Of a stretch of 64,000 bases of DNA, positions 15,288 through 24,197 are shown piece after piece. Made by a program: the position numbers and the translations under genes. Within the stretch, counting starts at the first letter, position 1. Each line of letters starts with the position of its first letter. This DNA is from Actinoalloteichus_B caeruleus (GTDB taxonomy: Bacteria > Actinomycetota > Actinomycetes > Mycobacteriales > Pseudonocardiaceae): NCBI RefSeq assembly GCF_000718005.1, contig NZ_JODV01000002.1; one strand, given 5' to 3'. The notes below the pieces were generated by a model, which had not been told where the DNA came from, did no database searches, and saw nothing but the letters and a program-made list of their open reading frames with translations.

Positions 15288-16817
15288 GTGCGCATCCTGG
15301 TCACCGGAGCAACCGGGTACATCGGAGGTCGGCTGGTCCCCTTGCTGCTCGAGCGGGGCCACCAGGTCCGCTGCCTGGCCCGGGACCCGAGGAAGTTGCG
15401 GGACGTCCCGTGGGCCGACCGGGTGGAGATCGCCAGGGGGGACGTGCTCGACCAGGAGAGCCTCCGGTCGGCGTTGGACGGGCGCGACCTGCTCTACTAC
15501 CTCGTCCACTCCCTGAGCGGCCCGGAGTTCGCCACCACGGACCGGCGGGCAGCGCTGCTCACCGCCGAGGCGGCCCGCGCGGCCGGGGTGCGGCGGGTCG
15601 TCTACCTGGGCGGGCTCCGCCCTCCCGACGCGCGCACCTCCGAGCACCTGGCGTCGCGGACCGAGGTCGGGGAGATCTTCCTGCACTCCGGGGTGCCCAC
15701 GGCGGTGCTCCAGGCCGCCGTCATCCTCGGGTCCGGCTCGGTCAGCTTCGAGATGCTCCGCTACCTCACCGAACGCCTACCGGTGATGGTCGCGCCCAGG
15801 TGGGTCCGCAACCGCATCCAACCCATCGCCATCCGCGACGTCCTGCACTACCTGGTCGGCGCCGCCGACCTGCCAGCGGAGGTCAACCGCACCTTCGACC
15901 TCGGGGGACCGGACGTCCTGACCTACCAGCGGATGATGATCCGCTACGCGGAGGTCGCGGGACTCCCGGCCCGGCACGTCATCCCCGTTCCCGTCCTCAC
16001 CCCCAGGTTGTCCTCCTACTGGATCAACCTCGTGACGCCGGTTCCCAGGCGCATCGCCGGGCCACTCATCGACTCCCTCGCCTACGAGGTCGTGCGCACC
16101 GAGGACGACATCAGCCAGTACGTCCCGGACCCGCCGGGCGGCCTCCAGGACTACGAACAGGCCATCCGGCTCGCGATGGCCAGGATCAGGGACGCCGAGG
16201 TGGAGACGCGGTGGGCGAACGCCTCGGTACCCGGTGCCCCGTCGGAGCCCTTGCCCACCGACCCCAGCTGGTCGGGCGGCTCGCGGTACCAGGACGTGCG
16301 GGAACGACGGGTGCCCGTACCCCCCGCCGAGGTCTGGCGGGTCGTCGAGAGCATCGGCGGCGAGAACGGCTGGTACTCGTTCCCCCTCGCCTGGTCGGTG
16401 CGCGGCTGGCTCGACCGCCTGCTGGGCGGCGTCGGACTGCGCCGTGGCCGCCGGGACCCGCGCCGCCTCCACGTCGGGGACGCCCTGGACTGGTGGCGGG
16501 TGGAGGAGGTCGAGCTGGGGGCGCTGCTGCGGTTGCGCGCCGAGATGAAGATGCCGGGGAGGGCCTGGCTGGAGATGGCGGTACGGCCGGAGGACGGGGG
16601 GAGCGTCTACCGGCAGCGCGCCGTGTTCCTCCCCCGGGGGCTCGCCGGCCAGCTCTACTGGTGGGCGGTCTGGCCCTTCCACGACCTCGTCTTCGGGGGC
16701 ATGGCGCGCAACATCGCCCGCGCGGCCGAACGTGACGCCAGGGCGCGGGTGGGAGCCAGGCACGAGCCGCCGGCGTCGACCTCGTGGCCGGCCAGCTCGA
16801 CGCACCCCACCGACTAG
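15288..16817 (+). CDS. NAD(P)-binding SDR protein fused to DUF2867
   Basis: A 509-residue protein. Residues 1-300 are an atypical short-chain dehydrogenase/epimerase fold beginning MRILVTGATGYIGGRL (the TGxxGxxG nucleotide site). Residues 310-490 match DUF2867, with VPPAEVWRVVESIGGENGWYS and the FLPRGLAGQLYWWAVWPFHDLVF helix. The pair is common in actinomycetes; its reaction is unknown. GTG 15288 has no clear ribosome site, and a TAGGAC sequence ten bases upstream could make it leaderless. The PPOX gene follows nine bases after its stop. Confidence 0.88.
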   Translation: MRILVTGATGYIGGRLVPLLLERGHQVRCLARDPRKLRDVPWADRVEIARGDVLDQESLRSALDGRDLLYYLVHSLSGPEFATTDRRAALLTAEAARAAGVRRVVYLGGLRPPDARTSEHLASRTEVGEIFLHSGVPTAVLQAAVILGSGSVSFEMLRYLTERLPVMVAPRWVRNRIQPIAIRDVLHYLVGAADLPAEVNRTFDLGGPDVLTYQRMMIRYAEVAGLPARHVIPVPVLTPRLSSYWINLVTPVPRRIAGPLIDSLAYEVVRTEDDISQYVPDPPGGLQDYEQAIRLAMARIRDAEVETRWANASVPGAPSEPLPTDPSWSGGSRYQDVRERRVPVPPAEVWRVVESIGGENGWYSFPLAWSVRGWLDRLLGGVGLRRGRRDPRRLHVGDALDWWRVEEVELGALLRLRAEMKMPGRAWLEMAVRPEDGGSVYRQRAVFLPRGLAGQLYWWAVWPFHDLVFGGMARNIARAAERDARARVGARHEPPASTSWPASSTHPTD

Positions 16818-16820
16818 CCT
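16815..16820 (+). promoter_or_regulatory. -10 box of a leaderless promoter for the PPOX gene
   Basis: TAGCCT is followed by six bases and then the ATG at 16827, the spacing at which transcription would begin at the start codon. No ribosome site is present. The box overlaps the stop codon of the upstream gene. Confidence 0.55.
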
Positions 16821-16826
16821 GGACGG

Positions 16827-17291
16827 ATGGCTCCCAAGATCGCGACCAACCAGACCGTCGACCGCGTCGGCCTGCTGGACTTCCTCCGCGACCGCCACCG
16901 CGCCGTGCTCATCACCCGGCGCTCCGACGGCGGTCCCCAGGCCTCGCCGGTCACCGCGGGTGTCGACCAGGAGGGCCGGATCGTGGTGTCCACCTACCCG
17001 GAGCGGGCCAAGGCGCGCAACGCACGCCGCGCGCCGGAGGTCAGCGTGCTGTTCCTCTCCGAGGACTTCGACGGGCCCTGGGTCCAGGTGGACGGCACCG
17101 CCGAGGTGGTGGACCTGCCAGACTCGGTCGAACCGCTCGTCGACTACTACCGCGCCATCGCCGGCGAACACCCCGACTGGGACGAGTACCGGGAGGCGAT
17201 GCGCCGACAGGGCAAGTCGTTGGTCAGGATCACCCCGACCCGCTGGGGACCGGTGGCCACCGGTGGCTTCCCCGCCCGGCTGGCCGACTGA
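16827..17291 (+). CDS. PPOX-class F420-dependent protein
   Basis: A 154-residue split-barrel protein of the pyridoxamine-phosphate-oxidase-like group that in actinomycetes often binds the deazaflavin F420. Recognisable are HRAVLITRRSDGGPQASPVTAGV near residue 28, the STYPERAKARNARRAPEVSVLFL phosphate-binding stretch, and the closing ITPTRWGPVATGGFPARL. The substrate is unknown. It is probably leaderless, with a TAGCCT box six bases before the ATG. Confidence 0.88.
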   Translation: MAPKIATNQTVDRVGLLDFLRDRHRAVLITRRSDGGPQASPVTAGVDQEGRIVVSTYPERAKARNARRAPEVSVLFLSEDFDGPWVQVDGTAEVVDLPDSVEPLVDYYRAIAGEHPDWDEYREAMRRQGKSLVRITPTRWGPVATGGFPARLAD

Positions 17292-17298
17292 CGGAGGT

Positions 17299-17320
17299 CG
17301 TCCACGCCGGGGCGTGGACG
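17299..17320. terminator. Terminator between PPOX and sugar-binding protein genes
   Basis: Ten-base perfect arms CGTCCACGCC/GGCGTGGACG around GG, between two convergent stop codons. Confidence 0.7.
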
Positions 17321-17363
17321 TCGGGGCCCGGACGCGGTGGCCGGACCCCGACGGTCACGGGGG

Positions 17364-18644
17364 TCAGGGGTTGGACAGCGTCTGCTCCGCCTCGCGGAAG
17401 AAGCGCTCCACGCCCTCCTCGATGGAGATCCTTCCGTGGCTGATCTCCTCATCGATCCGCGACATCAGCCGTTCGACGCCCGCGCCACCCGGCGGGGGCG
17501 CGATTCCCGGCTCACCGAGCATGTCCTCCACGCTGGCCTCGTACTCGTCGATCACCACGTCGACGCCCTCCAGCTCGGCCTGCTCCCGCTGGGTGTTGGT
17601 CGCCGGCAGACCCCGGTTGGCGCCGAAGATCGAACCGACCTCCGGGTCGTTGATCATGAAGTCGATGAACTCGGCCGCCACCTCGGGGTGCTCCGACCGG
17701 GCCGAGACGCTCATCAGCATCGACGGCTTGAAGTACAGCCCGAGCTCGTCGGTGTCCGAGGGGTAGGGCGCCAACGAGAGCTCACTGCCGTAGGTGTTCT
17801 GGGCGCTCGCCATGAAGTTGTCCCAGCCGAACTCGGCGATGACCTGGCCCTTGCCCAGCGCGGTCGCGGTGTCGCCCTTCACGAGGACTTCCGGCGGGAT
17901 CGTCGTCCCGTCCTCCCGCATGCGCTCGCTGATCTCCCAGAACTCGGTGAGGTCGGCCTCGTCGAAGCCCAGCTCGCCCTCGTCGGTGAAGATCGTCTTG
18001 CCCTCCTGGCGCAGCAGCACGTCGAGCATGTGCAGGTGCTCACCCAGCGCGCCCGTGGCCCACTGCCGCTCGGGCAGGTGATCCCGGACCACCGCGATCG
18101 CCTCGTGGAACTCCTCCCAGGTCCAGCCCGCCTCGGGCAGCTGGGCCCCGGACTCCTCCCACACCGCCGCGTCGTACTGGAAGGCCATCATGTTCCGGCC
18201 CACCGGCACCGCGAAGTACTCGTCGCCGATCATGCCGGCCTCGTCGAGGCCGGGCAGCAGGTCGTCGACGTTGAGCTCCTCGCCGATGTGCGGGGTCAGG
18301 TCCAGCAACTGGCCCCGCTCGCTGTACTCCCGCAGGTAGGTGTAGTCCATCTGGATGATGTCGGGAGCGTTGCCGCCCGCGGCCTCGGTGGCGAGCTTCT
18401 GCCAGTACCCGCCGAACTCGGAGTACGTCGTGGTGATCTTCACGCCGGGGTTGCGCTCCTCGAACAGCGCCACCGCCTCGTCGGTCCGTTCGCCGCGATC
18501 CGGGTTGCCCCAGAACGTGTAGCGCAGCTCGATGGTCCCGTCACCGCTGTCCGCTCCGCACCCAGCCACTAATGCTGTCACCGCGAACGCGGCCGACGTG
18601 GCCGCCACCCTGGTCCGCCAGGACCGCCTGGTTCTCAACGACAC
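17364..18644 (-). CDS. Sugar ABC transporter substrate-binding lipoprotein, orphan
   Basis: A 426-residue family 1 extracellular sugar-binding protein. The N-terminus is a lipoprotein signal with lipobox LVAGC (Cys about residue 29), and the mature part has the expected ELRYTFWGNPDRGERTDEAVALFEERNPGVKI opening. GTG 18644 is chosen because the signal peptide begins there and a GGAGAGGAAG purine run lies just upstream. No permease gene accompanies it on either side, so it must work with a transporter encoded elsewhere or has lost its partners. Two inverted repeats lie in its leader. Confidence 0.9.
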   Translation of the reverse strand: MSLRTRRSWRTRVAATSAAFAVTALVAGCGADSGDGTIELRYTFWGNPDRGERTDEAVALFEERNPGVKITTTYSEFGGYWQKLATEAAGGNAPDIIQMDYTYLREYSERGQLLDLTPHIGEELNVDDLLPGLDEAGMIGDEYFAVPVGRNMMAFQYDAAVWEESGAQLPEAGWTWEEFHEAIAVVRDHLPERQWATGALGEHLHMLDVLLRQEGKTIFTDEGELGFDEADLTEFWEISERMREDGTTIPPEVLVKGDTATALGKGQVIAEFGWDNFMASAQNTYGSELSLAPYPSDTDELGLYFKPSMLMSVSARSEHPEVAAEFIDFMINDPEVGSIFGANRGLPATNTQREQAELEGVDVVIDEYEASVEDMLGEPGIAPPPGGAGVERLMSRIDEEISHGRISIEEGVERFFREAEQTLSNP

Positions 18645-18669
18645 TGTTGTCTTCCTCTCCCGGATTGCC

Positions 18670-18688
18670 CCCCGCCCTGGAGGCGGGG
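18670..18688 (-). promoter_or_regulatory. Hairpin in the leader of the orphan binding-protein gene
   Basis: Perfect seven-base arms CCCCGCC/GGCGGGG with a five-base loop end 25 bases before the GTG start, right against the ribosome site. It could tune translation or transcription; this is inference. Confidence 0.4.
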
Positions 18689-18694
18689 TCAGCA

Positions 18695-18728
18695 CGTTCC
18701 GACGGGCGCGGGGCGCGACGTCGGAACG
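18695..18728. promoter_or_regulatory. Nine-base inverted repeat upstream of the orphan binding-protein gene
   Basis: CGTTCCGAC and its exact complement GTCGGAACG are 16 bases apart, 51-84 bases before the start codon. It may be an operator or a second leader hairpin. Confidence 0.35.
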
Positions 18729-19713
18729 GCAGTCTGCGGCGGAACGCGGTGAAGGGTCACCTCGCTCCGGCGATGTGCTGGTGGGCGTGGGCCCCACCCC
18801 GCCCGGAGGCGCCGGCGAGCCGGTGGCGGTGGGGCGGGTCGCCCGGTGTCCCGCCCCCGTCACCCGCTGGCCGGGATCGCTGGCGGTGGTACGACCACGA
18901 CGGCGGTCCGGCCCAAACCGGCACCCGGATCCGGGGAGCGACCGGCTCGACGGGGGCGCCCGAGCCGCCCGGGGCGCACACGGTCGGTGGCGGCCCGGGC
19001 GGCACCCGGAGGTCAGCGGTGGGCGTGCCTGGCGTCGCGTGGCGAGGCCGAGAGGATGCCCGCATCGGCGTCTCCTTCGACGTTGCGGTGCCGCGACACG
19101 TGGCGCGGCGGCCTGGACCTGACCCGCCCCGCGACTCCACTCGCGGTCGCGCTCACCGGTGGGGGCCGGACAGGCCCCGGGGGCGGTGGGTGGCGTCACC
19201 GTAGGCCGGGAACCGGACATTCTCAAAGTCGCTGGCCAATATCGGCCTGCCAGCCGCCCTCGGGGGCCGTCACCGGCCGCGACACGGCGATGACGCAGGT
19301 CAGCGGGCTGTCACCTCGGGTGAGGCCGGGACCACGCAACGATCACGGAATCGGATGAAACGGACGTGCGGCCGGGGTCCCGTCCCCTCGGCCCCGCAGG
19401 GCCGGGCGCGCACCGGGACGGCTGGGCCGGCGGGACGTCGGCCGCCGAACCCGGGAGGGATCCCCCGCCCGTGGCCCCTGGCTCGTCCGGTGGCGGCGCA
19501 CGCCGGGTCGAGGGGAGCGACGTGCTCGCGGGCTGACGGCCCGGGAGGTCGCGGCCGGGGTGTCGCGGGCGCTGCCTGAGGCGGGGCGTGGTCGCCCGCG
19601 CGGGACATCGCGTTCCCGCGTTCGAGGCCCCGTCGTCGCCCGGCGGGGGAGCCCCGATGGCACTCCGCCCCGCCACCCGGTGGGCGGCGGGGCGGGCGGA
19701 CCGGCATGTTCGG
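18729..19713. other. Nearly 1 kb without a supported gene
   Basis: Between the orphan binding protein and the carboxypeptidase I find no open frame with family resemblance or a good start on either strand. Its length is unusual for this gene-dense window. It may be decayed sequence from lost transporter genes, but I see no recognisable remnant. Confidence 0.45.
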
Positions 19714-22287
19714 TCAGGCCGAGACGGCCCAGAACACCGCGTTGCCCACCTGGGCGTGGAGCCCCTTGGGATGCGCCCGGAACAGCGGCTCCGTGCCGAA
19801 GAGCACGGTCCGCGCGCCGCGCTCAGCGACACCGCTCACCACGGAGGCGGCGCCGGCGGCCGCTCCCGGGCCCCGGTCCCCCGCGCTCCAGTGGCCGGCG
19901 ACGAGGGGGCCGTCCTCCTCGTAGCGCTGTTCGACCCGCACCTCCGGGCCCAGCTCCGTGAACCACAACGGCGAGTACACGAAGGAGTGGTCGGGGGCGT
20001 GGGTCCCGACGGGACCCGAACCGCCGGAGACGGCGACGACGCCGTTGGCGTTCGACGGCCCGGCGACGGCGGAGACCGTGAGCAGGTCCGCCTCGGCGTT
20101 GAACGTCGCACCGGTGCCGCCCCGGGTCACGACGCCGCCGACCTCGAGGAAGTCGTCCAGCGCCGAGCGCGCCGCCACGGACAGGGCGGAGTAGCGCAGT
20201 CCGGAGGAGACGTAGAGGACATCGACGTCCGACCAGTCGAACCCGTCGTCGAGCACGGCCGTCGACACGGACCGGACCTCGAAGCCCAGGTCCCGCAGCA
20301 CCAACGACTCGTCGGCGGACGCCGCCGCCGCGACCACCGGCCGGTGCAGGGGGACGCCCCGCTCCCCGTGCGCCGAAGCGGTGAAACGGACCCCGTACCG
20401 GTCGGCCACGGTCCGCGCCTCCGACCTGGCCGACGCGGGCAGCACCACGGAACCGTCGTCCAGCCGGTGGACCGCCTGACCGCCGGCCAGCAGGGCGTTC
20501 ACCGCCCGCACGTCCCCGCCGTCCACCACGTCGAGGGCCAGGTCGGATCCTGGCGGGGCGTCCACCGCACCCGTCGGCCCAGCGGCCGCCACCGGGCTGG
20601 TCGCCACGGCGGGTGCCTCGTCGGGCACCACGTCCACGGACGCGCCCCACAGCAGGCCGTGGCTCCACCCCGAGATGTCGTACATCGTGGGAACGTCGGT
20701 CGAGATGTCCCGCCCCGCCTCCAACATCACGTTCGCCAGTCCCCGTTTCGGCTGGTGCATGTCCACCAGGTACGAACCGGCGGGGTAGGACGCACCACCG
20801 AGCCGGAAACCGGCCTCCGCGCGTTCCACCCGCACGTCGTGGGCCACCAGGTGGTCCACCAGGCGGGCCGCGGCGGCCTCGGAGCGTTGTCCCGGGCCGG
20901 CGGGGATCACGTAGGCGCGGGGGAAGGTGGTGTGGTAGCGGTCCTCGTCACCGAACCCCGGGACGTAGTCGTCCTCCACGTCCCGCTGAGCCTCACCGGC
21001 CCAGCCCCGCCGGAACAGTTCGATCTGGTCGGCCACCAGCGACTCGCGGTGCTCCACCACGTAGTCGAGCGCGGCGTCGATCGTGGCCTCGGCGACGTCG
21101 GTGTTGATCCCGGCCCGGCGCCGCAGTTCCTCCACCGGCAGCGTGTCGTACTGGGTGCGGTTGACGCGCATCGGCACCTCGACGGTGTGACCGACCGCTC
21201 CGTGGTAGATCGCGTACATCGGCGTGAAGATCGGTGGCCAGGCGTCCCACGCCCCCGGCTGGTAGTCGCGGAAGGGGATGTCCACCTGGCGGGTCTCCGG
21301 GTGCCCCAGGTCCTGGACCGCCCGCTCCATGCCGAGCGCGTTGGCGTAGGCGTGCCTGATGTACAGGTCGAACTCGTAGTTCTGCCCGTGCGGTGGCGTC
21401 CCGGGTTCGATCAGGGTGTCGCCGGTGTACCCGTGCTGGTCGAGCATCAGCACCGGTTGGGTCGCGATGAGCACGTCGCGGGCCGCTCGGGACTCCGGCT
21501 GCGACGAGGTGATGTGGTCCCGGTTGACGTCGAAGCCGGCCGCGTTGGACCGGGTGCCGGCCACCCGGCCGTCGGGGTTGTTGCTGATCGTGACGTGGAC
21601 CCGCGTCTCCTCGAGCAGGGTGCGGACGTCCTCGTCGTTCGAGGTCGCGAGCCGCTCGATGACCCGCATGGCCCCGTCGGTGCCCTCCCACTCGTCACCG
21701 TGGATGTTGGCGTTGATCCACACCGGCGCCTTGTACTGGGCCCGCAGCGCGCCGCGCCGGGCGGCCAGGTCCGGGTTGTCCTGGATGAGGTCCCGCCAGG
21801 CGTCCTGTCGGCGGGTCTCGGCCGGGCGTTCGGGCGCCGTCACCGTGACGAGGTAGAGGTCGCGGCCCTGGGTGGACTCGCCGACGACCTCGACCGAGAC
21901 CCGGTCGCTCTCCCGCTGGAGGTCGTTCAGGCGCGGGGCGATCTCGTGGTAGGGCAGCAGGCCCAGTTTGACGGCGCGGTCCCCGGGGTCCTCGGGGTAC
22001 TCGCGAAGGCGTGTCTGGCGCGGGTACCCCTGCTGGACACCGGGGTCGCCCAGGGTGGGGGCGGGTCCCGACAACGATCGGCCGCCCGGTGTCCCGGGCT
22101 GGTTCTCCCCGGCGACCGGGACCGTGCGGCTGGTGGGCCCGGGCGCGGCGACCTCGTGCCGGTCGGGGCCGTTCCCGGGGTCGCGGTGGGTGGCGGGCGC
22201 GGCCTGCGCCGTGCCGGGCCCGAGCGCGGCGCCGACGGCGAGGGCCGCGCTGAGCAGGACAGAGGTGAGACGACGCGGCAACGACAA
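19714..22287 (-). CDS. Secreted M14 zinc carboxypeptidase, multidomain
   Basis: An 857-residue exported protein. A signal peptide is followed by a ~70-residue disordered linker and then the M14 catalytic domain, at about residues 90-450. There the zinc ligands HGDEWEG (His and Glu), the substrate-binding NNPDG and NRDH and the VGHTVEVP segment are seen. The remaining ~400 residues include a glutamine-amidotransferase-like beta/alpha part (DVLYVSSGLRY, FLEVGGVVTRGG) of unknown role. TTG 22287 is preferred: GAGGAGG lies four bases before it and a clean signal sequence begins there. A longer ATG start at 22332 is possible. Confidence 0.85.
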   Translation of the reverse strand: MSLPRRLTSVLLSAALAVGAALGPGTAQAAPATHRDPGNGPDRHEVAAPGPTSRTVPVAGENQPGTPGGRSLSGPAPTLGDPGVQQGYPRQTRLREYPEDPGDRAVKLGLLPYHEIAPRLNDLQRESDRVSVEVVGESTQGRDLYLVTVTAPERPAETRRQDAWRDLIQDNPDLAARRGALRAQYKAPVWINANIHGDEWEGTDGAMRVIERLATSNDEDVRTLLEETRVHVTISNNPDGRVAGTRSNAAGFDVNRDHITSSQPESRAARDVLIATQPVLMLDQHGYTGDTLIEPGTPPHGQNYEFDLYIRHAYANALGMERAVQDLGHPETRQVDIPFRDYQPGAWDAWPPIFTPMYAIYHGAVGHTVEVPMRVNRTQYDTLPVEELRRRAGINTDVAEATIDAALDYVVEHRESLVADQIELFRRGWAGEAQRDVEDDYVPGFGDEDRYHTTFPRAYVIPAGPGQRSEAAAARLVDHLVAHDVRVERAEAGFRLGGASYPAGSYLVDMHQPKRGLANVMLEAGRDISTDVPTMYDISGWSHGLLWGASVDVVPDEAPAVATSPVAAAGPTGAVDAPPGSDLALDVVDGGDVRAVNALLAGGQAVHRLDDGSVVLPASARSEARTVADRYGVRFTASAHGERGVPLHRPVVAAAASADESLVLRDLGFEVRSVSTAVLDDGFDWSDVDVLYVSSGLRYSALSVAARSALDDFLEVGGVVTRGGTGATFNAEADLLTVSAVAGPSNANGVVAVSGGSGPVGTHAPDHSFVYSPLWFTELGPEVRVEQRYEEDGPLVAGHWSAGDRGPGAAAGAASVVSGVAERGARTVLFGTEPLFRAHPKGLHAQVGNAVFWAVSA

Positions 22288-22851
22288 GCGACCTCCTCGG
22301 ACGTGGTTCTCGTGATCCTTAGCCACGCTCACTACCGCGTCAAGTCGCGGTGAAGCGTGGTCATGCCACGGGGGTTGGTGTCGCGCCGGGGAGCGTCAGT
22401 CCAACATGGACCCCCGGTGCGTCGAGCGGACGAGGGGGCGGCGCGGTCCGCTCGTCCCCCGTCCGGTCGTGGGGTGCCCCGCCCGGGTGGCTCCCCGCTG
22501 GTCCGGTCGGCGGGGGCGTGGGTGGGGCGCTCGGGCGCCGTCGGAGGTCCAGGCGGCGAACACCTGATCCCACCACCGGCCCGCACTGGTGATGTGGATC
22601 ACTACCGATTCGTGGGGCGTGAGCTCGTGACCATCCGACCCGACGGCTTTGGTTCGATATTTCGTACATTTCCTGGTCGTTGTGTGGGCACGGAATTGAG
22701 GGAACGTCCCGAGTCGGCCCCAGATTCACCAGCGGTTCTCGTCCGAAAGCGGTCACGTCTCGCTCTTGTTCCGTTGACTCCGCTGTAATCCGCGTCATAG
22801 CTTGCGTTCGAGGAACCGGATCAATGTCGATATACGGGACAGGGTGCTGCC
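22288..22851. promoter_or_regulatory. Divergent region between carboxypeptidase and arabinan operon
   Basis: About 560 bases. The section 22600-22850 is AT-richer than average and is the likely promoter area of the arabinan operon. GGGAACGTCCC at 22698-22708 is a weak LacI-type dyad (four-base arms). ATTTCGTACATTT near 22660 faintly recalls the AraR box but is too poor to call. No regulator gene is adjacent. Confidence 0.4.
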
Positions 22852-24183
22852 GTGACACCACGCGATCGCTCCCGTCGCCTCAGCCGCCGCGCGGTGCTGG
22901 GGGGCGCACTCGGACTGGGTTCGCTCGGCGCGCTCGGAGCTCTGGGCGCCTGCGCGCCGCCGCGCTTCTCCGACGGGACACCACTCCGCTTCTGGCACCT
23001 CTTCGCCGGCGGCGACGGCATCAACATGAACCAGATGCTGGACGCCTACCGCGCCGCCCACCCCGAGGTGGACCTGGAGGCGGTGACGCTGGCCTGGGGC
23101 GAGCGGTACTACACCAAGCTCTCGATGTCCGGGGCCGGCGGGCGGGCCCCCGACGTCAGCGCGCTCCACCTGGCGCGGCTGCCCGGCTACGCGCCGAGCG
23201 GGCTCATCGACCCGTTGCGGCCGGACCTGCTCGCCGAGGCGGGGATCCGGGAGGAGGACTTCCCCCCGGAACTGTGGCGGCGCTCGCACCACGACGGACG
23301 GCTCTTCGCCGTGCCGTTGGACGTGCACCCCTACGTCCTGTACTACAACGTGGACGTCTGCGAGCGGGCCGGCCTCCTCGCTCCGGACGGCTCACTGGCC
23401 CCGATCACCGGGCAGGACGAGCTCCGGGCCGCCTTCGCCGCGGCCAAGGAGGTCACCGGGCACCACGGACTGGTCACCGAGACGGTCGGCAGCGACACCG
23501 TCGGTCCCTGGCGGGTCTTCTGGACCCTCTACCGCCAGCTGGACGGGCACCTCCTCACCCCGGAGGGCACCGGCCTCGCCGTCGACGACGACAAGGTGCT
23601 GCGGGTCCTCGAGTACATGCGAGGGCTGACCGACGACGGCCTCGCCCCGAGGGAGGTCGACGTCAACGGTGCGGTGTCGCTGTTCGCCAGCGGGCACGCC
23701 GGCTTCTTCATCTTCGGCGACTGGGAGGTCAGCACCTTCCTCGAGACCGGGACGCCGTTCTCCATGACCCGCATACCCCAGGTCTTCGACAACGCCAACG
23801 CCCAGGCCGACGCGCACGTCTTCGTGCTGCCCCACCGGTCCGACCGCACTGACGAGGACCACCGCCGGATCTACGAGTTCGTGGCCTTCCTCCTGCGCCA
23901 GAGCATCACCTGGGCGCGGGGCGGACACGTCCCCGTGTACCGACCGGTCCAGGAGGACCCGGAGTACCTCGACCTCCGGCCGCAGTCCAACTACCGGTCC
24001 GTCGCCGACGACGCCCAGCTGGACCCGGAGGTGTGGTTCGCGGGGTCCGCGTCGGTGATGTGGCTCGAACTGGGCGCGGTGATCTCGGCGGTCTTCTCCG
24101 GCCGCACCAGTCCGGAGCAGGGCGTCCTCGGCATCCGCCGGGTGATGGAGGACCTGCTCGACCGTCCGAATCCGATCGACTGA
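22852..24183 (+). CDS. Arabino-oligosaccharide ABC transporter substrate-binding lipoprotein (predicted)
   Basis: A 443-residue family 1 sugar-binding protein. The N-terminus has a twin-arginine motif (SRRAVLGG) followed by a lipobox (LGAC), so Tat export and lipid anchoring are likely. It heads a run of six genes in one direction: binding protein, two permeases, two GH43 arabinanases and a GH51 enzyme. That context, not the sequence, suggests arabino-oligosaccharides as ligand. The GTG start has only a weak purine run upstream. This is distinct from the orphan binding protein at 17.4-18.6 kb. Confidence 0.88.
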   Translation: MTPRDRSRRLSRRAVLGGALGLGSLGALGALGACAPPRFSDGTPLRFWHLFAGGDGINMNQMLDAYRAAHPEVDLEAVTLAWGERYYTKLSMSGAGGRAPDVSALHLARLPGYAPSGLIDPLRPDLLAEAGIREEDFPPELWRRSHHDGRLFAVPLDVHPYVLYYNVDVCERAGLLAPDGSLAPITGQDELRAAFAAAKEVTGHHGLVTETVGSDTVGPWRVFWTLYRQLDGHLLTPEGTGLAVDDDKVLRVLEYMRGLTDDGLAPREVDVNGAVSLFASGHAGFFIFGDWEVSTFLETGTPFSMTRIPQVFDNANAQADAHVFVLPHRSDRTDEDHRRIYEFVAFLLRQSITWARGGHVPVYRPVQEDPEYLDLRPQSNYRSVADDAQLDPEVWFAGSASVMWLELGAVISAVFSGRTSPEQGVLGIRRVMEDLLDRPNPID

Positions 24184-24197
24184 GGGGAGGGGCCGCC

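Noticed and set aside
19588..22353. Long plus-strand open frame opposite the M14 carboxypeptidase
   Set aside because: Antisense shadow; the minus-strand reading has a signal peptide and M14 zinc motifs.
22640..22670. AraR-type operator before the arabinan operon
   Set aside because: ATTTCGTACATTT only faintly recalls ATTTGTACGTACAAAT and lacks the second half.
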